The notes: a model not told the origin generated them from the letters alone. A stretch of DNA of 64,000 nt from Sphingobacterium haloxyli (GCF_002980525.1 NZ_PVBQ01000002.1:1-64000), one strand, 5' to 3'. Counted from the first letter of the stretch, positions 1-9,799 are shown. Translations and numbers: made by a program.

Positions 1-91
1 ACAGAACATGCCTTCCGGTCTTCCCAAAACCATTACAGAATCAGAAAAACAGAAAACCTTCGATAAAAATATTGGGAAACCTCCAAAAATG

Positions 92-122
92 AAAAAGCCG
101 CCTCAGTTATTTTTGAGACGGC
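92..122 (-). terminator. Rho-independent terminator of the zinc-ribbon/Nif3 operon
   Basis: Arms at 97-105 and 114-122 form a 9-bp stem with an 8-nt loop. In the minus-strand transcript the single imperfect position is a G-U wobble. The stem is followed in that direction by a T-rich run (complement of 91-96 and beyond). It lies 22 nt past the stop codon of the minus-strand zinc-ribbon gene, so it probably ends that transcript. Confidence 0.75.
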
Positions 123-144
123 CTCTTATAATCTTCAGCTTACA

Positions 145-894
145 TTAAGCGTGTTCTTCTTCGAAAACGATACCTTCGTCTACAATGATTCTTCCGCAAT
201 GTTCACAAATGATGACTTTCTTCCGTTGACGGATTTCAGACTGCAACTGAGGTGGAATCTTATTGTAACATCCCGAACAGCTATCACGTTCAATAGAGAC
301 AACAGCTAGGCCATTTCGGAACGTCCCACGAAGTTTGTTATATACTTTTAATAAGCGATCTTCAATATTATTTTCTGCCTTATCTGCCTTATCAACTAAC
401 GCATCTTCTTCTTTCTGCGTTTCGCCAGTAATGGTTTCAAGTTCTTGCTTCTTTACATCCAATTCACCTTTACTGTATTCAAGGCTCTTTTGCGTGCTTT
501 CGTAAAGTTCAGTTTTATTTTTTATCTCAAACTCTGCTTCACGAATGCGCTTTTCACATACTTGAATTTCTAAGCCTTGAATTTCAATCTCTTTTGAGAT
601 GGCATCGTATTCACGATTGTTTTTTACTTCATTGAGTTGACCTTCGTATTTTTTAATCGCAGCTTGTGCATCTTTAATCATATTTCTGCGATTCACGATG
701 GAATCTTCCAGATCATCCAGGTCTGTCCTAATTTTCTCAATTCGGGTATCAAGACCTGCGATCTCATCTTCTAGATCGGCAACCTCAATAGGCAATTCAC
801 CACGCACTTGGCGAATCTTATCTATCTTCGTATGGATGGACTGCAGCGTCCATAATGCTTTTAACTTTTGTTCTACGGATTGTTCCATTATCAA
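145..894 (-). CDS. C4-type zinc-ribbon, coiled-coil protein
   Basis: This 249-residue protein is a long, highly charged coiled coil (about residues 5-185) followed by a zinc ribbon. The last ~45 residues hold two CxxC pairs, CSGC and CEHC, typical of the zf-RING_7/C4-type zinc-ribbon family found across Bacteroidota. The family is thought to bind nucleic acid or protein partners, but no reaction is established. Its start overlaps the stop of the upstream Nif3-like gene by 4 bp, so the two are probably translationally coupled. That pairing is common in Bacteroidota. A terminator follows it. Confidence 0.9.
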   Translation of the reverse strand: MIMEQSVEQKLKALWTLQSIHTKIDKIRQVRGELPIEVADLEDEIAGLDTRIEKIRTDLDDLEDSIVNRRNMIKDAQAAIKKYEGQLNEVKNNREYDAISKEIEIQGLEIQVCEKRIREAEFEIKNKTELYESTQKSLEYSKGELDVKKQELETITGETQKEEDALVDKADKAENNIEDRLLKVYNKLRGTFRNGLAVVSIERDSCSGCYNKIPPQLQSEIRQRKKVIICEHCGRIIVDEGIVFEEEHA

Positions 895-1988
895 ACGTAA
901 TATTTAATAGGATTTGTCTCTATTTCTGTCAATAGGACAGCAAAGTTAACAAATTTTTTCTGAATAATTTCCAATAATAATTCCTGCGTAAATTGTTCAC
1001 TTTCAAAATGTCCTATGTCTGCAATGACAATATCATCCTCTGCATCAAAGAACTCGTGGTATTTGTAATCGGCCGAAATAAAGATATCTGCACCTGAACG
1101 CTTCGCGTCGTTCAATAGGAATGCACCAGCACCTCCGCAGACAGCAACCCTAGAAATAGCCTTATTCAGCAACTTGGTGTGTCGGATAACCTTTACATCC
1201 AATTTTTCTTTTACATAACCTAGAAAATCCAATTCGCTCATCGGATGTGGTAGGTTGCCAATAGCACCCGACCCGACTGTTTGCAGTGTATTGTCCAAAG
1301 GAAAAATATCGTGGGCCACTTCTTCATAAGGGTGTGCAGCGTACATCGCGACCAAGATAGAACGTTCTAATCTTTCAGGATAAATAACTTCAATTTTCGT
1401 TTCTTCAACACGTTCCTGCTCGTTCACTGTACCGATTGTTGGATTTGCCCCCTCAAGTGGTCGAAATGTGCCGTATCCTGCCGTATTATAGCTACACTCA
1501 TCATAATCGCCGATAGCGCCGGCGCCGGCGTCGAACAATGCCACCCGAACGGATTCAGCATGCGAACGAGGTACAAAAACCGCTAGTTTCTTAAGCAGGT
1601 TTCGTTTAGGCCGTAAAACGGCATGTGATGCTAATCCCAGCTTCTCGGCAATCTTACTGCTCACGCCTCCCCAAACATTATCGAGATTCGTGTGAATCGC
1701 ATAAAGCGCAATGCCATGGCGTATCGCTTTAATAATCACCCGCTCCACATAATTACTACCATTCAGTTTTTTCAATCCCGTAAAAACTATCGGGTGATGC
1801 GCAATAATGATATCGCATCCCTTTTGTACGGCCTCGTCAACGATTTCCTCCGTGCAGTCCAAAGCTATTAGTGCCTGTCCTATCTCGTCTTCTGGATGGC
1901 CAACGATCAATCCTGAATTATCATACGATTCCTGATAAGCCAGCGGAGCTATCTGCTCTAGATATTGTGTAAGTTCGCTAATTTTCAT
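891..1988 (-). CDS. Nif3-like dinuclear metal-centre protein
   Basis: The product is a 365-residue member of the NIF3/YbgI/YqfO family. Metal-ligand motifs are visible: AHHPIVF near residue 65, HTNLD near residue 100, and a C-terminal GHFESEQ. Between the two halves (about residues 130-235) lies a PII/CutA-like insertion (VFVPRSHAESVRVALFDAGA to HPYEEVAHD), as in Bacillus YqfO, which explains the length. Members form hexameric rings with two metal ions per subunit; the substrate is unsettled, though GTP cyclohydrolase-like and hydrolase roles have been proposed. It is coupled to the downstream zinc-ribbon gene and lies 5 bp downstream of the stop of a membrane protein gene. Confidence 0.93.
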   Translation of the reverse strand: MKISELTQYLEQIAPLAYQESYDNSGLIVGHPEDEIGQALIALDCTEEIVDEAVQKGCDIIIAHHPIVFTGLKKLNGSNYVERVIIKAIRHGIALYAIHTNLDNVWGGVSSKIAEKLGLASHAVLRPKRNLLKKLAVFVPRSHAESVRVALFDAGAGAIGDYDECSYNTAGYGTFRPLEGANPTIGTVNEQERVEETKIEVIYPERLERSILVAMYAAHPYEEVAHDIFPLDNTLQTVGSGAIGNLPHPMSELDFLGYVKEKLDVKVIRHTKLLNKAISRVAVCGGAGAFLLNDAKRSGADIFISADYKYHEFFDAEDDIVIADIGHFESEQFTQELLLEIIQKKFVNFAVLLTEIETNPIKYYV

Positions 1989-1993
1989 CGTTA

Positions 1994-2485
1994 TTACATC
2001 TCGGTTTCATCCTTATTTTCCGCTGTAAAATCTTTTCCGTAATGGTCGACATGCATGCGCAGCAGTGTTTTGTATTCGTGAACTTTGACCCAATAGGTTA
2101 TAAAATACACTAAATGCAATATGCCGATTATTGTCAATACGAATAAGGGTAGCGGAATATTACTCAATAAAAAAGTCCATGCAAATATAAGTCCCCATTT
2201 TTGGGTGGGCCTTTCTTCTACCTCCACTTTCCGGTCATAAAATTCATTGTTTAAAGAATCCGCCAAACGCTTGGCTACTTCAAAATTCCAGTATATGTTG
2301 AAAAGAGGCACTGCAACGAACCAGGCTTGACTAGGCAGTATGCATAGGTTTTCTTTTTTTACCAGTTTTAAAGTGCGATAAAGAGTCAAGGCGAAAAAAA
2401 TCCATATTATAATTCGGATTATTCCGCCGATTAGCATGTACCAGGCCATGTCATCGGTTATATTTTGGGACAAAATATCTAACAT
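1994..2485 (-). CDS. Hypothetical multi-pass membrane protein
   Basis: I do not recognise a characterised family in these 163 residues. Hydrophobic segments appear at about residues 14-40 and 97-132, with a shorter one at 55-68, separated by charged loops. That predicts three to four membrane spans in the inner membrane. The middle loop (about 70-95) is rich in Arg, Asp and Glu. It sits 5 bp upstream of the Nif3-like gene and 15 bp downstream of the RsmI-like gene, all on the minus strand, so it is probably part of a four-gene operon. Confidence 0.75.
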   Translation of the reverse strand: MLDILSQNITDDMAWYMLIGGIIRIIIWIFFALTLYRTLKLVKKENLCILPSQAWFVAVPLFNIYWNFEVAKRLADSLNNEFYDRKVEVEERPTQKWGLIFAWTFLLSNIPLPLFVLTIIGILHLVYFITYWVKVHEYKTLLRMHVDHYGKDFTAENKDETEM

Positions 2486-2500
2486 GTTATAGGACGAATT

Positions 2501-3217
2501 TTAATTTTGTACATACATCAAAAATATAGTGGGTTTCTTATGAAGGTCGGGTTTTCGGCTCTTCCATTCGGACACGGATAACGTCAGCACCTGCTCATCA
2601 GAAGCCGTTAGGTTACACGCTACACAGAGTTTTGTTTTCTGTTTACAATGTTTAAGCAAATCATCAAATAGGACATTGTTACGAAAGGGTGTTTCAATAA
2701 ACACCTGCGTCTGCTGCTCCCTTTGCGACTGAAATTCCATATCTTTAATCTTTTTTGCCCGTTCAGCTTTATCTATCGGAAGATAACCATGGAACGTAAA
2801 CTTTTGTCCACTAAAACCCGACGCCATTAATGCCAATAAAATCGAACTAGGTCCAACTAGTGGAACGACTTTTATTCCTCGCTTATGGGCCTCAGCTACA
2901 ACGTCCGCACCGGGATCGGCTACGCCAGGGCACCCCGCTTCCGACATTAACCCCATGTCCCTTCCCTCCGTAAGCGACTTAAAAATACGATTATAATCTG
3001 TTATTTCGCGAGCATGTTTCCCATAATCGTGCATTTTCAGTTCGCTTTGTGGTATTTTTAGTCCTGCCCCCTTTAGAAACCGACGAGCAGTCTTTTCGTT
3101 TTCAACCACATATTCATCAATATGATTAATTACTTCCTGATAGTAAAGCGTGTAGGACTGTTTATCCGCATTTTCAGCCAACGGTACAGGTATAAGATAT
3201 AGTGTTCCTAAAGCCAT
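2501..3217 (-). CDS. RsmI-like SAM-dependent methyltransferase
   Basis: This 238-residue protein belongs to the tetrapyrrole-methylase superfamily. It has the RsmI-like signature GLMSEAGCPGVADPG around residue 90 and PLVGPSSILLALMASG around residue 118, which form the SAM pocket. RsmI 2'-O-methylates C1402 of 16S rRNA. Bacteroidota carry a shorter, divergent paralogue annotated only as a SAM-dependent methyltransferase, and this protein resembles that version because its N-terminus is atypical (YLIPVPLAENADKQS). The rRNA target is therefore inferred. It is the first gene of the minus-strand operon that continues to position 145. Confidence 0.85.
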   Translation of the reverse strand: MALGTLYLIPVPLAENADKQSYTLYYQEVINHIDEYVVENEKTARRFLKGAGLKIPQSELKMHDYGKHAREITDYNRIFKSLTEGRDMGLMSEAGCPGVADPGADVVAEAHKRGIKVVPLVGPSSILLALMASGFSGQKFTFHGYLPIDKAERAKKIKDMEFQSQREQQTQVFIETPFRNNVLFDDLLKHCKQKTKLCVACNLTASDEQVLTLSVSEWKSRKPDLHKKPTIFLMYVQN

Positions 3218-3504
3218 TATTCAAAACTACTAAATATTTTCGCTATTTGAGACCGGAAGGCCATCTTATCGACCCCAACTAAACAAAAGAGCCGTTCGCT
3301 GAAGCTCTTTAAACCGCTTGAAAGATTAGCGGTTATCTCCGAAGGGGCAGAAGCCATCGAAAAGTCATCCAAAATGAGTGGATGGAAGTGAGGAAAAAAA
3401 ATTAAATTTGATGTTTAAAAAGATAATTAATAATTTGCTCTCGATTAAGGTGTTCATTATCAATCTTGGGGTATTCGATGTGGTTAAAATGAGCTATTAA
3501 ATAG
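3218..3504. other. Intergenic region between divergent genes, two short hairpins
   Basis: This 287-bp gap separates the RsmI-like gene from apaG and carries no convincing reading frame or tRNA. Two inverted repeats are visible: 3286-3292 with 3304-3310 (7-bp arms AAAGAGC/GCTCTTT, 11-nt loop) and 3312-3318 with 3328-3334 (7-bp arms AACCGCT/AGCGGTT, 9-nt loop). Neither is followed by a clear T tract. They may be transcript leader structures; function is unknown. Confidence 0.4.
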
Positions 3505-3891
3505 ATGAATACACAAATAACATCCGGCATAAAGGTATCTGTAGAGGTGGTCTACCAGCCCGAATATTCCAGTCCGGATAAGATGCATTTTATGTTTTCT
3601 TATCAAATTACAATAGAAAATCTAAGTGATATCACCATACAGCTTATACATAGACATTGGGATATTTTCGATTCTATCGGCGAATTTAAACAAGTAGAGG
3701 GAGAAGGAGTAGTAGGAGAACAACCCATATTAGCACCTGGAACCGTTTATCAGTATGTCTCGGGATGTAATCTAAAAAGTGAGATAGGATATATGGAGGG
3801 CTATTATGAAATGATTAAGGAGGTCGATGGTAGTATATTTCACGTAGATATTCCCAGATTTAATTTAATCGCTTCATTTAAATTAAACTAA
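3505..3891 (+). CDS. apaG: ApaG protein (DUF525 domain)
   Basis: The 128-residue product is a single ApaG/DUF525 domain with a fibronectin-III-like beta fold. The family hallmark GVVGEQPILAPGTVYQYVSG is present around residues 71-90. In Salmonella, apaG mutants are affected in Co2+ resistance and Mg2+ efflux; the biochemical role remains unclear. Its length matches the family (about 125-130 residues). It appears to be transcribed alone: a 342-bp gap follows before the ABC-F gene. Confidence 0.95.
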   Translation: MNTQITSGIKVSVEVVYQPEYSSPDKMHFMFSYQITIENLSDITIQLIHRHWDIFDSIGEFKQVEGEGVVGEQPILAPGTVYQYVSGCNLKSEIGYMEGYYEMIKEVDGSIFHVDIPRFNLIASFKLN

Positions 3892-4233
3892 CTGCACACT
3901 ACAGTTACAAATCCATAGACTTTCGACGTTCCGTTAAACCGCGTGCGTCTAAGCTGAGTCCGTGGCCGACCTGTGTAAACATCACGGTTAACTGGGTAGA
4001 GGATTACTGCCGGATTTCTATAACTTTATAACAACACCGAAGCTTTACTCAAGCTAAGCTATATCAAAAGCATCTCGAAAATAAAACACATTTACGCTGA
4101 TATTTACGTATTTTTGCACTTGAAAATTTATATCCATTTGTACGCAGGTGGAGATCGCTTCTATAATTTATACATAAGTTATAGATCGGATTAAATTAAA
4201 ACATAAGTATTTAATTATCAACACGTTATAAAA
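3892..4233. other. Intergenic region upstream of the ABC-F gene
   Basis: This 342-bp gap has no supported gene. Its second half is AT-rich and includes a perfect Bacteroidota -7 box. The first half (about 3895-4030) is less AT-rich but I find no conserved RNA fold, tRNA or gene fragment in it. Confidence 0.4.
4109..4116 (+). promoter_or_regulatory. Candidate -7 box for the ABC-F/mnmG transcript
   Basis: TATTTTTG matches the Bacteroidota primary-sigma -7 consensus TAnnTTTG exactly and lies about 118 bp before the TTG start of the ABC-F gene. No convincing -33 TTG at the expected 17-23 bp spacing stands out, so support is moderate. Confidence 0.4.
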
Positions 4234-6099
4234 TTGAGTATTTTAGCAACAGAGCAAGTTAGCCATTCCTTCCATGATAAATGGTTATTTAAACAGCTCC
4301 ATTTTGCTTTGCAAAAAGGAGACAGGGTGGCTTTGGTCGGTATAAACGGAACGGGTAAGTCAACTTTGCTCAAAATTCTTGCTGAACAAATTATCCCAAC
4401 AGAAGGTAAAGTCGTTAAAGAGCGGGGTATTAAAGTTGGTTTTCTATCGCAAGAGCCCAGTTATAGCGGGATGGAAATTGTAAACGACTTTATTTATAGC
4501 ACTGATAACGAACAACAGCAGCTCATAAAGTCGTATGAGAATTTATTAAGCAGCGAGGAAATAGATCAACAATTGCTAGCGGAGCTTACCGACAAATTAT
4601 CCGCTATAGAGGCTTGGGAATACGAACATAATATTAAGACAATTTTAAATCGATTGCAGATTTCAGATTTTAATCAAACAATCGATAGTTTATCAGGAGG
4701 ACAGAAGAAAAGGTTATCTTTAGCTAAATTACTGATAGATGAACCCGATGTTTACATTCTAGATGAGCCAACCAACCACTTGGATATAGAGACGATAGAA
4801 TGGTTAGAAAAAATATTGACAACAGGAAACAAAACTGTACTCTTGGTTACACACGATAGGTATTTTCTAGATAACGTCTGTACGGAAATAAGAGAACTTG
4901 ACAAAGGAAATCTACACACGTATAGAGGGAACTATACCTATTTTTTAGAAAAGAAAGCCGAACGAGAAACCATAGATGCCGTCGCAGTCGAAAAAGCACA
5001 GAACTTACTTAGACGAGAGTTGGAATGGATGCGCCGTCAGCCCAAGGCGCGCGGAACAAAATCAAAAGCACGTATTGGGGCTTTCTATGATTTGGAAGAA
5101 AAGTCAAAAACAGGACACAAGAAAGAAAATGTACAGCTTTCGGTAAAAATGAGCAGACAGGGTTCGAAAATATTAGAACTCGAAGACATGTCGAAATCTT
5201 TTGCGGATAAAAAAATTATAGATCGTTTTTCATATACTTTTAAACGGGGTGATCGCATCGGATTAGCCGGAAAAAACGGAAGTGGAAAATCTACCTTTCT
5301 AAACTTGCTAACCGGAGCTATTCCACCAGACTCCGGCAAAGTGATTGTAGGAGAGACCACCAAGTTCGGATACTACAAGCAGGAAGGGCTTGCATTCATG
5401 GATAACGATCGGGTGTTAGATATCGTCAAAAATGTAGCAGACTATATTGAAATGGCTAACGGCGATATCATTACTGCTTCGCAATTGCTAACGTTATTTT
5501 TGTTTCCGCCGGAAAAGCAGTACAATTTGGTAAACCGATTGAGTGGAGGAGAAAAGAAACGGTTACAGTTGATGCGTGTTTTGATGTCTAACCCAAACTT
5601 CCTGATACTTGATGAACCCTCTAACGATTTAGACATTGATACATTAAATGTTCTGGAAGAATTTTTGGAAAACTATGCGGGCGTATTGGTTTTAGTTTCC
5701 CACGATCGTTATTTAATCGATAAGTTAACTGAACAACTTTTTATTTTTGAAAACAGCGGAAACTTAAAAATATATAACGGCAATTACGCGGATTACAAAC
5801 TAGAGCAAGAGCAGATTAGCCGCGACGAGAAGGATAAAATAAAAAAGACAGAAACAGAAAGACCGTTAACGCCAGCAAAAACAGAGAAGAAGAAACTCTC
5901 TTACAAGGAGCAGCTCGAATATGAAGGTTTGGAAAAAGACATAATGGAAATAGAAAACACTATCGCAAAAAAGACGGAAATATTAAATGAGGTTTCGAAC
6001 CACGAAGAAATTGCAAAAATTGTTTTGGATATCGAACAGCTACAAAAAGAGCTCGATGCTAAGTCCGAACGTTGGCTAGACCTCGCAGAATATATATGA
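4234..6099 (+). CDS. ABC-F family ATPase, Uup type
   Basis: This 621-residue soluble protein has two ABC ATPase domains and no membrane segments. Walker A motifs are GINGTGKS (about residue 36) and GKNGSGKS (about residue 347). Signature motifs are LSGGQKKRL and LSGGEKKRL, each followed by an ILDEP Walker B. The C-terminal ~70 residues form the coiled coil typical of the Uup subgroup, which acts on ribosomes or branched DNA. ABC-F proteins bind the ribosomal E site, so a translation-quality role is more likely than transport. The start is TTG, and no ATG fits better because the sequence after it (SILATEQVSHSF) already aligns with family N-termini. A parS site follows 3 bp after its stop. Confidence 0.92.
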   Translation: MSILATEQVSHSFHDKWLFKQLHFALQKGDRVALVGINGTGKSTLLKILAEQIIPTEGKVVKERGIKVGFLSQEPSYSGMEIVNDFIYSTDNEQQQLIKSYENLLSSEEIDQQLLAELTDKLSAIEAWEYEHNIKTILNRLQISDFNQTIDSLSGGQKKRLSLAKLLIDEPDVYILDEPTNHLDIETIEWLEKILTTGNKTVLLVTHDRYFLDNVCTEIRELDKGNLHTYRGNYTYFLEKKAERETIDAVAVEKAQNLLRRELEWMRRQPKARGTKSKARIGAFYDLEEKSKTGHKKENVQLSVKMSRQGSKILELEDMSKSFADKKIIDRFSYTFKRGDRIGLAGKNGSGKSTFLNLLTGAIPPDSGKVIVGETTKFGYYKQEGLAFMDNDRVLDIVKNVADYIEMANGDIITASQLLTLFLFPPEKQYNLVNRLSGGEKKRLQLMRVLMSNPNFLILDEPSNDLDIDTLNVLEEFLENYAGVLVLVSHDRYLIDKLTEQLFIFENSGNLKIYNGNYADYKLEQEQISRDEKDKIKKTETERPLTPAKTEKKKLSYKEQLEYEGLEKDIMEIENTIAKKTEILNEVSNHEEIAKIVLDIEQLQKELDAKSERWLDLAEYI

Positions 6100-6101
6100 T
6101 T

Positions 6102-6117
6102 TGTTTCACGTGAAACA
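6102..6117. other. parS centromere site (ParB binding)
   Basis: TGTTTCACGTGAAACA is a perfect 16-bp palindrome identical to the widely conserved bacterial parS consensus bound by ParB (Spo0J). It lies between the ABC-F gene and mnmG. A second, degenerate copy with three mismatches occupies 6133-6148. parS sites cluster near chromosomal origins, and this one is about 6 kb from the candidate origin at 11.9-12.4 kb. parA and parB themselves are not in the window. Confidence 0.92.
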
Positions 6118-6132
6118 AAATAGATAAACAAA

Positions 6133-6148
6133 CTTTTCACGTGGAACA
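6133..6148. other. Degenerate parS-like site
   Basis: CTTTTCACGTGGAACA differs at three positions from the parS consensus and lies 15 bp after the perfect site, ending 15 bp before the mnmG start. It could be a weak secondary ParB site or a decayed copy. Confidence 0.5.
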
Positions 6149-6163
6149 TTAGAATAAAATAAC

Positions 6164-8023
6164 ATGTTTGATAAATACAATGTAATTGTAGTAGGGGCTG
6201 GTCATGCGGGATGTGAAGCAGCCGCTGCAGCCGGTAATCTAGGTTCGTCCGTTTTACTTATTACGATGAACATGGGAGTCATTGCACAGATGAGTTGCAA
6301 CCCAGCAATAGGTGGCGTAGCAAAAGGACAAATCGTAAGAGAAATAGATGCGATGGGGGGGTATACTGGTATTATCGCGGATAAATCAACTCTCCAATTT
6401 CGAATGCTTAATCGTTCAAAAGGTCCAGCAATGTGGAGTCCACGCTCCCAAAATGACCGTATGCGTTTTGCAGAGGAATGGCGGCTCACGCTTGAGTCAC
6501 TCCCAAATGTTGACATGTGGCAGGACACCGTCAAAGAAATTATCGTCGAAAACGGACAGGCGAAGGGTGTAGTCACATCACTCGGAATTCGTATAGAGGC
6601 TGATGCCGTCATTCTAACAAACGGTACGTTCTTGAATGGCCTAATCCACATCGGCGAAAAAAAGATAGGAGGGGGACGCACAGGAGAAAAGGCCGCTACG
6701 GGACTTACTGAACAACTCGTTAGTCTAGGTTTTGAATCTGGTAGAATGAAGACAGGAACACCTCCTCGCGTTGATGGACGATCACTCAACTATGCCTCGA
6801 TGGAAGAACAGTGGGGCGACGAGAAAAAAGGAAGATTCTCTTACACTGATGTCGATATCCCTACTAAACAACGTTGTTGTTGGATTACCTACACGAATGA
6901 CAAGGTACATGAAGTACTAAAAACCGGCTTCGAAAAATCGCCGATGTTTACCGGCCGCATAAAAGGACTAGGTCCCCGATATTGCCCATCTATTGAAGAT
7001 AAAATAAATCGATTTGCAGAACGAGACAGGCACCAAATTTTTGTCGAACCGGAAGGCTTCAACACCGTGGAAATATACGTAAATGGTTTTTCGACCTCGC
7101 TTCCAGAAGACGTCCAATTAAAAGCGCTACGTCTAATACCCGGATTTGAAAACGCAAAAATGTATCGGCCAGGGTACGCAATAGAATATGATTACTTTCC
7201 CCCAATGCAATTGGATCTTACATTAGAAACGTTGAAAGTTAAGCATCTATTCTTCGCTGGTCAAATTAATGGAACCACAGGCTATGAAGAAGCAGGGGCT
7301 CAAGGATTCGTAGCGGGTATCAATGCACATCAACGAATTAATGATTTACATGAACTGATATTGAAACGCTCTGAGTCATACATCGGTGTTCTTATAGACG
7401 ACTTAGTAACTAAGGGAACGGAAGAACCTTATCGTATGTTCACCTCCAGAGCAGAACACCGTCTCCTCCTTCGGCAGGATAACGCAGATATTCGCCTTAC
7501 ACCTATGGCGCATAAATTAGGACTCGTGAGCGACGAACGACTGTCAAAGGTGAATAAAAAAATAGAGAACTCGGACACCTTGGTGAACTATATGAAGCAA
7601 AATAGCGTGTCTGTCGATGATATGAACCCCATTCTCGAAGAAGTAGAATCAAGCCCACTAAATCAAAAGTCGAGGATGTTCAATTTATTGAGTAGACCCC
7701 AGATAAACATTTATCATCTAGCAAAAGCCGATGGGAAATTTAATGAATTGTTAAAACAACATGACGAAGAAACCATAGAGCAAGCTGAAATAAAAGTGAA
7801 GTATGATAGTTATTTTACCAAAGAAATGGAGATCGTTAATAAAATGAAAAAGATGGAGGACAAAGAAATCAATCCAAACTTTGATTATAATTCGCTTACT
7901 TCTCTTTCCATTGAAGCACGTGAAAAATTATTAAAAGTAAAGCCACGGACTTTAGGGCAAGCATCGCGCATTTCCGGAGTTTCTCCCTCTGATATCAGCG
8001 TATTAATGGTACATATGAATTAA
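6164..8023 (+). CDS. mnmG: tRNA uridine-5-carboxymethylaminomethyl synthesis enzyme MnmG (GidA)
   Basis: The 619-residue product matches MnmG in length and motifs. It has an N-terminal FAD-binding [10 protein letters not shown] (residues 11-20), the [12 protein letters not shown] loop with its catalytic cysteine, and [11 protein letters not shown]. The C-terminal helical domain holds [20 protein letters not shown], the MnmE- and tRNA-binding part. With MnmE it installs cmnm5U at the wobble position of several tRNAs, using FAD, methylene-THF and glycine. It often lies near the replication origin in bacteria, which fits the parS site directly upstream and the candidate origin 4 kb downstream. 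Confidence 0.98.
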   Translation: MFDKYNVIVVGAGHAGCEAAAAAGNLGSSVLLITMNMGVIAQMSCNPAIGGVAKGQIVREIDAMGGYTGIIADKSTLQFRMLNRSKGPAMWSPRSQNDRMRFAEEWRLTLESLPNVDMWQDTVKEIIVENGQAKGVVTSLGIRIEADAVILTNGTFLNGLIHIGEKKIGGGRTGEKAATGLTEQLVSLGFESGRMKTGTPPRVDGRSLNYASMEEQWGDEKKGRFSYTDVDIPTKQRCCWITYTNDKVHEVLKTGFEKSPMFTGRIKGLGPRYCPSIEDKINRFAERDRHQIFVEPEGFNTVEIYVNGFSTSLPEDVQLKALRLIPGFENAKMYRPGYAIEYDYFPPMQLDLTLETLKVKHLFFAGQINGTTGYEEAGAQGFVAGINAHQRINDLHELILKRSESYIGVLIDDLVTKGTEEPYRMFTSRAEHRLLLRQDNADIRLTPMAHKLGLVSDERLSKVNKKIENSDTLVNYMKQNSVSVDDMNPILEEVESSPLNQKSRMFNLLSRPQINIYHLAKADGKFNELLKQHDEETIEQAEIKVKYDSYFTKEMEIVNKMKKMEDKEINPNFDYNSLTSLSIEAREKLLKVKPRTLGQASRISGVSPSDISVLMVHMN

Positions 8024-8100
8024 CTTACTCATTATCAATTATTTACAATAAAAAGAAAATAGTTAAGAATAAAGCGATATAAGAGATTATTTTTTATTTT

Positions 8101-9777
8101 ATGAGTTCTAGGTCCAAAAAAGATAAAAGTTCGCCAAACGGCTTGAAAACGTTAAAAACGCAAAACCTTGCTATTATTGGCTTTGTCTTATTAATATTGA
8201 TGAGCTTCAGCAGATGTGCAAATATGCAACGGCCGACAGGCGGGCCAAAGGACTCAATTCCCCCAAAACTATTAGAGGTATCGATTCCCAACTTCAGCAC
8301 GAACTTTACAGAGAAAAGAATTGTTCTACGGTTTGATGAATTTATAAAGCTGAACAACCAATATAAGGAATTTAGTATCAGCCCGGATGTCGAGGATATC
8401 GTTGACTATAGGGTACGAAAAAAAGACTTAGTTATTACCTTACCGGATTCATTGGAAGAAAACACAACCTATACTATCAATTTTGGGAAGGGATTAGTAG
8501 ATTATAACGAAAGTAATCCATTTATAGATTATAATTATGTGTTCGCTACGGGTGATGAATTGGATTCTCTTTCCATTAGCGGTTCCGTTATCAACGGATT
8601 CACAAAAGAGTTTGACCCCAAAAAAGACGAAAATATAAAGATACTTCTTATCCCCACATCACAGGATTCGATATTTGGGAAAAGAAAAGCAAATATATTT
8701 GCTAATGTCGATACATCCGGTAATTTCAAATTCAATAATCTGAGGGAAGATACTTATCGGATCTATGCATTAAAAGAGCAGAATAACGATCGTATTTTTA
8801 ACGGGAATGACGAATGGATAGGCTTTCTGGAAGACAGTATACACCTGGATAAAGATATAACGGATATAAATCTCGAAATAACAAAAGCATATCCAAAAGA
8901 TTTCCGTACACTGGAAAAGAAATTCGAACCGGCTGGCCATATTTTACTAACTTTTACGAAGCCACTCGAACAGCCGAAGACTAAAATCGTATTCCCTGCA
9001 GAACTAGATGATAACAAAATAGAACGGTACAGCGTCAATAACGACTCCGTCAAAATTTACATACCGAAAACTGAAGTCGATTCTATTAAAATAGAATTAA
9101 GCGATCAAAGTCAACCATTGGATACCATATTGATCAGAACGAATAAGAACGCAAAATTCGATAGGGAAGTAAAGCCCATATTAAGCATCACGAACAAGGT
9201 AGATCGTGTTCGACATATCACGTTAACGAGTGAAAGCCCGTTGGCCAATATAGATAAATCGAAAATCCTTATCCATGAAGATTCTATATCAAGAAGGAAC
9301 TTCCAACTACAACAAGATACCGTAAATAGGAATCTGTACCACATACGTTACAACTGGCGCCCTAAGAAAGACTACGAGCTCGTAATCCAGGAAGGAGCTA
9401 TGCGAACGTCTTTTGACGACGTCAATTTAGAATCCAAAACAAGATTTACATTAGATGAGTCGGATAACTATGGAAATATAAATTTCGTGGTAAATGGATT
9501 AGATTCCACGAAAAATTACATCGTAGAGCTTATTGACGAAGCTAAAGAGAAGGTATTTAATAAACGGTCTCTTCACGCTTCTAATCCTATAATAAATTAT
9601 ACGAATTATCCTGGAGGTAAATACTCACTGCGTATTATCTACGACGAAAACCACAACGGTAGATGGGATCCGGCAGATGTTTATGCAAAAAAACAGGCAG
9701 AAAACATATGGTATTTGGGCAAAACGTTTACCATCCGAGCAAACTGGGATCAGAACGAAACCATTAATCTAAACTAG
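8101..9777 (+). CDS. Ig-like (Big_5) domain lipoprotein
   Basis: This 558-residue protein begins with a charged n-region, a hydrophobic stretch (about residues 20-38) and a cysteine at about 40. The sequence after it (ANMQRPTGGPKDSIPPKL) is the hallmark of a Bacteroidota family with an N-terminal bacterial Ig-like domain (about residues 45-150). The rest is beta-rich and ends in a domain with NHNGRWDPADVYAKKQAE, resembling a carboxypeptidase-regulatory fold. It is probably an outer-membrane lipoprotein. The lipobox has Arg at -1, which is unusual, so acylation is less certain. Function is unknown. It follows mnmG by 77 bp. Confidence 0.85.
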   Translation: MSSRSKKDKSSPNGLKTLKTQNLAIIGFVLLILMSFSRCANMQRPTGGPKDSIPPKLLEVSIPNFSTNFTEKRIVLRFDEFIKLNNQYKEFSISPDVEDIVDYRVRKKDLVITLPDSLEENTTYTINFGKGLVDYNESNPFIDYNYVFATGDELDSLSISGSVINGFTKEFDPKKDENIKILLIPTSQDSIFGKRKANIFANVDTSGNFKFNNLREDTYRIYALKEQNNDRIFNGNDEWIGFLEDSIHLDKDITDINLEITKAYPKDFRTLEKKFEPAGHILLTFTKPLEQPKTKIVFPAELDDNKIERYSVNNDSVKIYIPKTEVDSIKIELSDQSQPLDTILIRTNKNAKFDREVKPILSITNKVDRVRHITLTSESPLANIDKSKILIHEDSISRRNFQLQQDTVNRNLYHIRYNWRPKKDYELVIQEGAMRTSFDDVNLESKTRFTLDESDNYGNINFVVNGLDSTKNYIVELIDEAKEKVFNKRSLHASNPIINYTNYPGGKYSLRIIYDENHNGRWDPADVYAKKQAENIWYLGKTFTIRANWDQNETINLN

Positions 9778-9797
9778 CGCTAATATACGCTAGTTTA
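9770..9797. terminator. Bidirectional terminator between convergent genes
   Basis: Arms TAAACTAGCG (9770-9779) and CGCTAGTTTA (9788-9797) form a perfect 10-bp stem with an 8-nt loop, flanked by AT-rich sequence on both sides. The stop codon of the Ig-like lipoprotein gene lies inside the left arm, and the convergent carbonic anhydrase gene ends just beyond. It can serve both transcripts. Confidence 0.75.
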
Positions 9798-9799
9798 AA

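Noticed and set aside
1..91. Possible 3' end of a gene entering from the left edge
   Set aside because: All three plus-strand frames are open for part of this stretch but none shows a recognisable ending; one runs through the terminator hairpin. Too short to decide.
3892..4100. tRNA or small RNA gene in the gap before the ABC-F gene
   Set aside because: No cloverleaf, T-loop motif or terminator was found on either strand.
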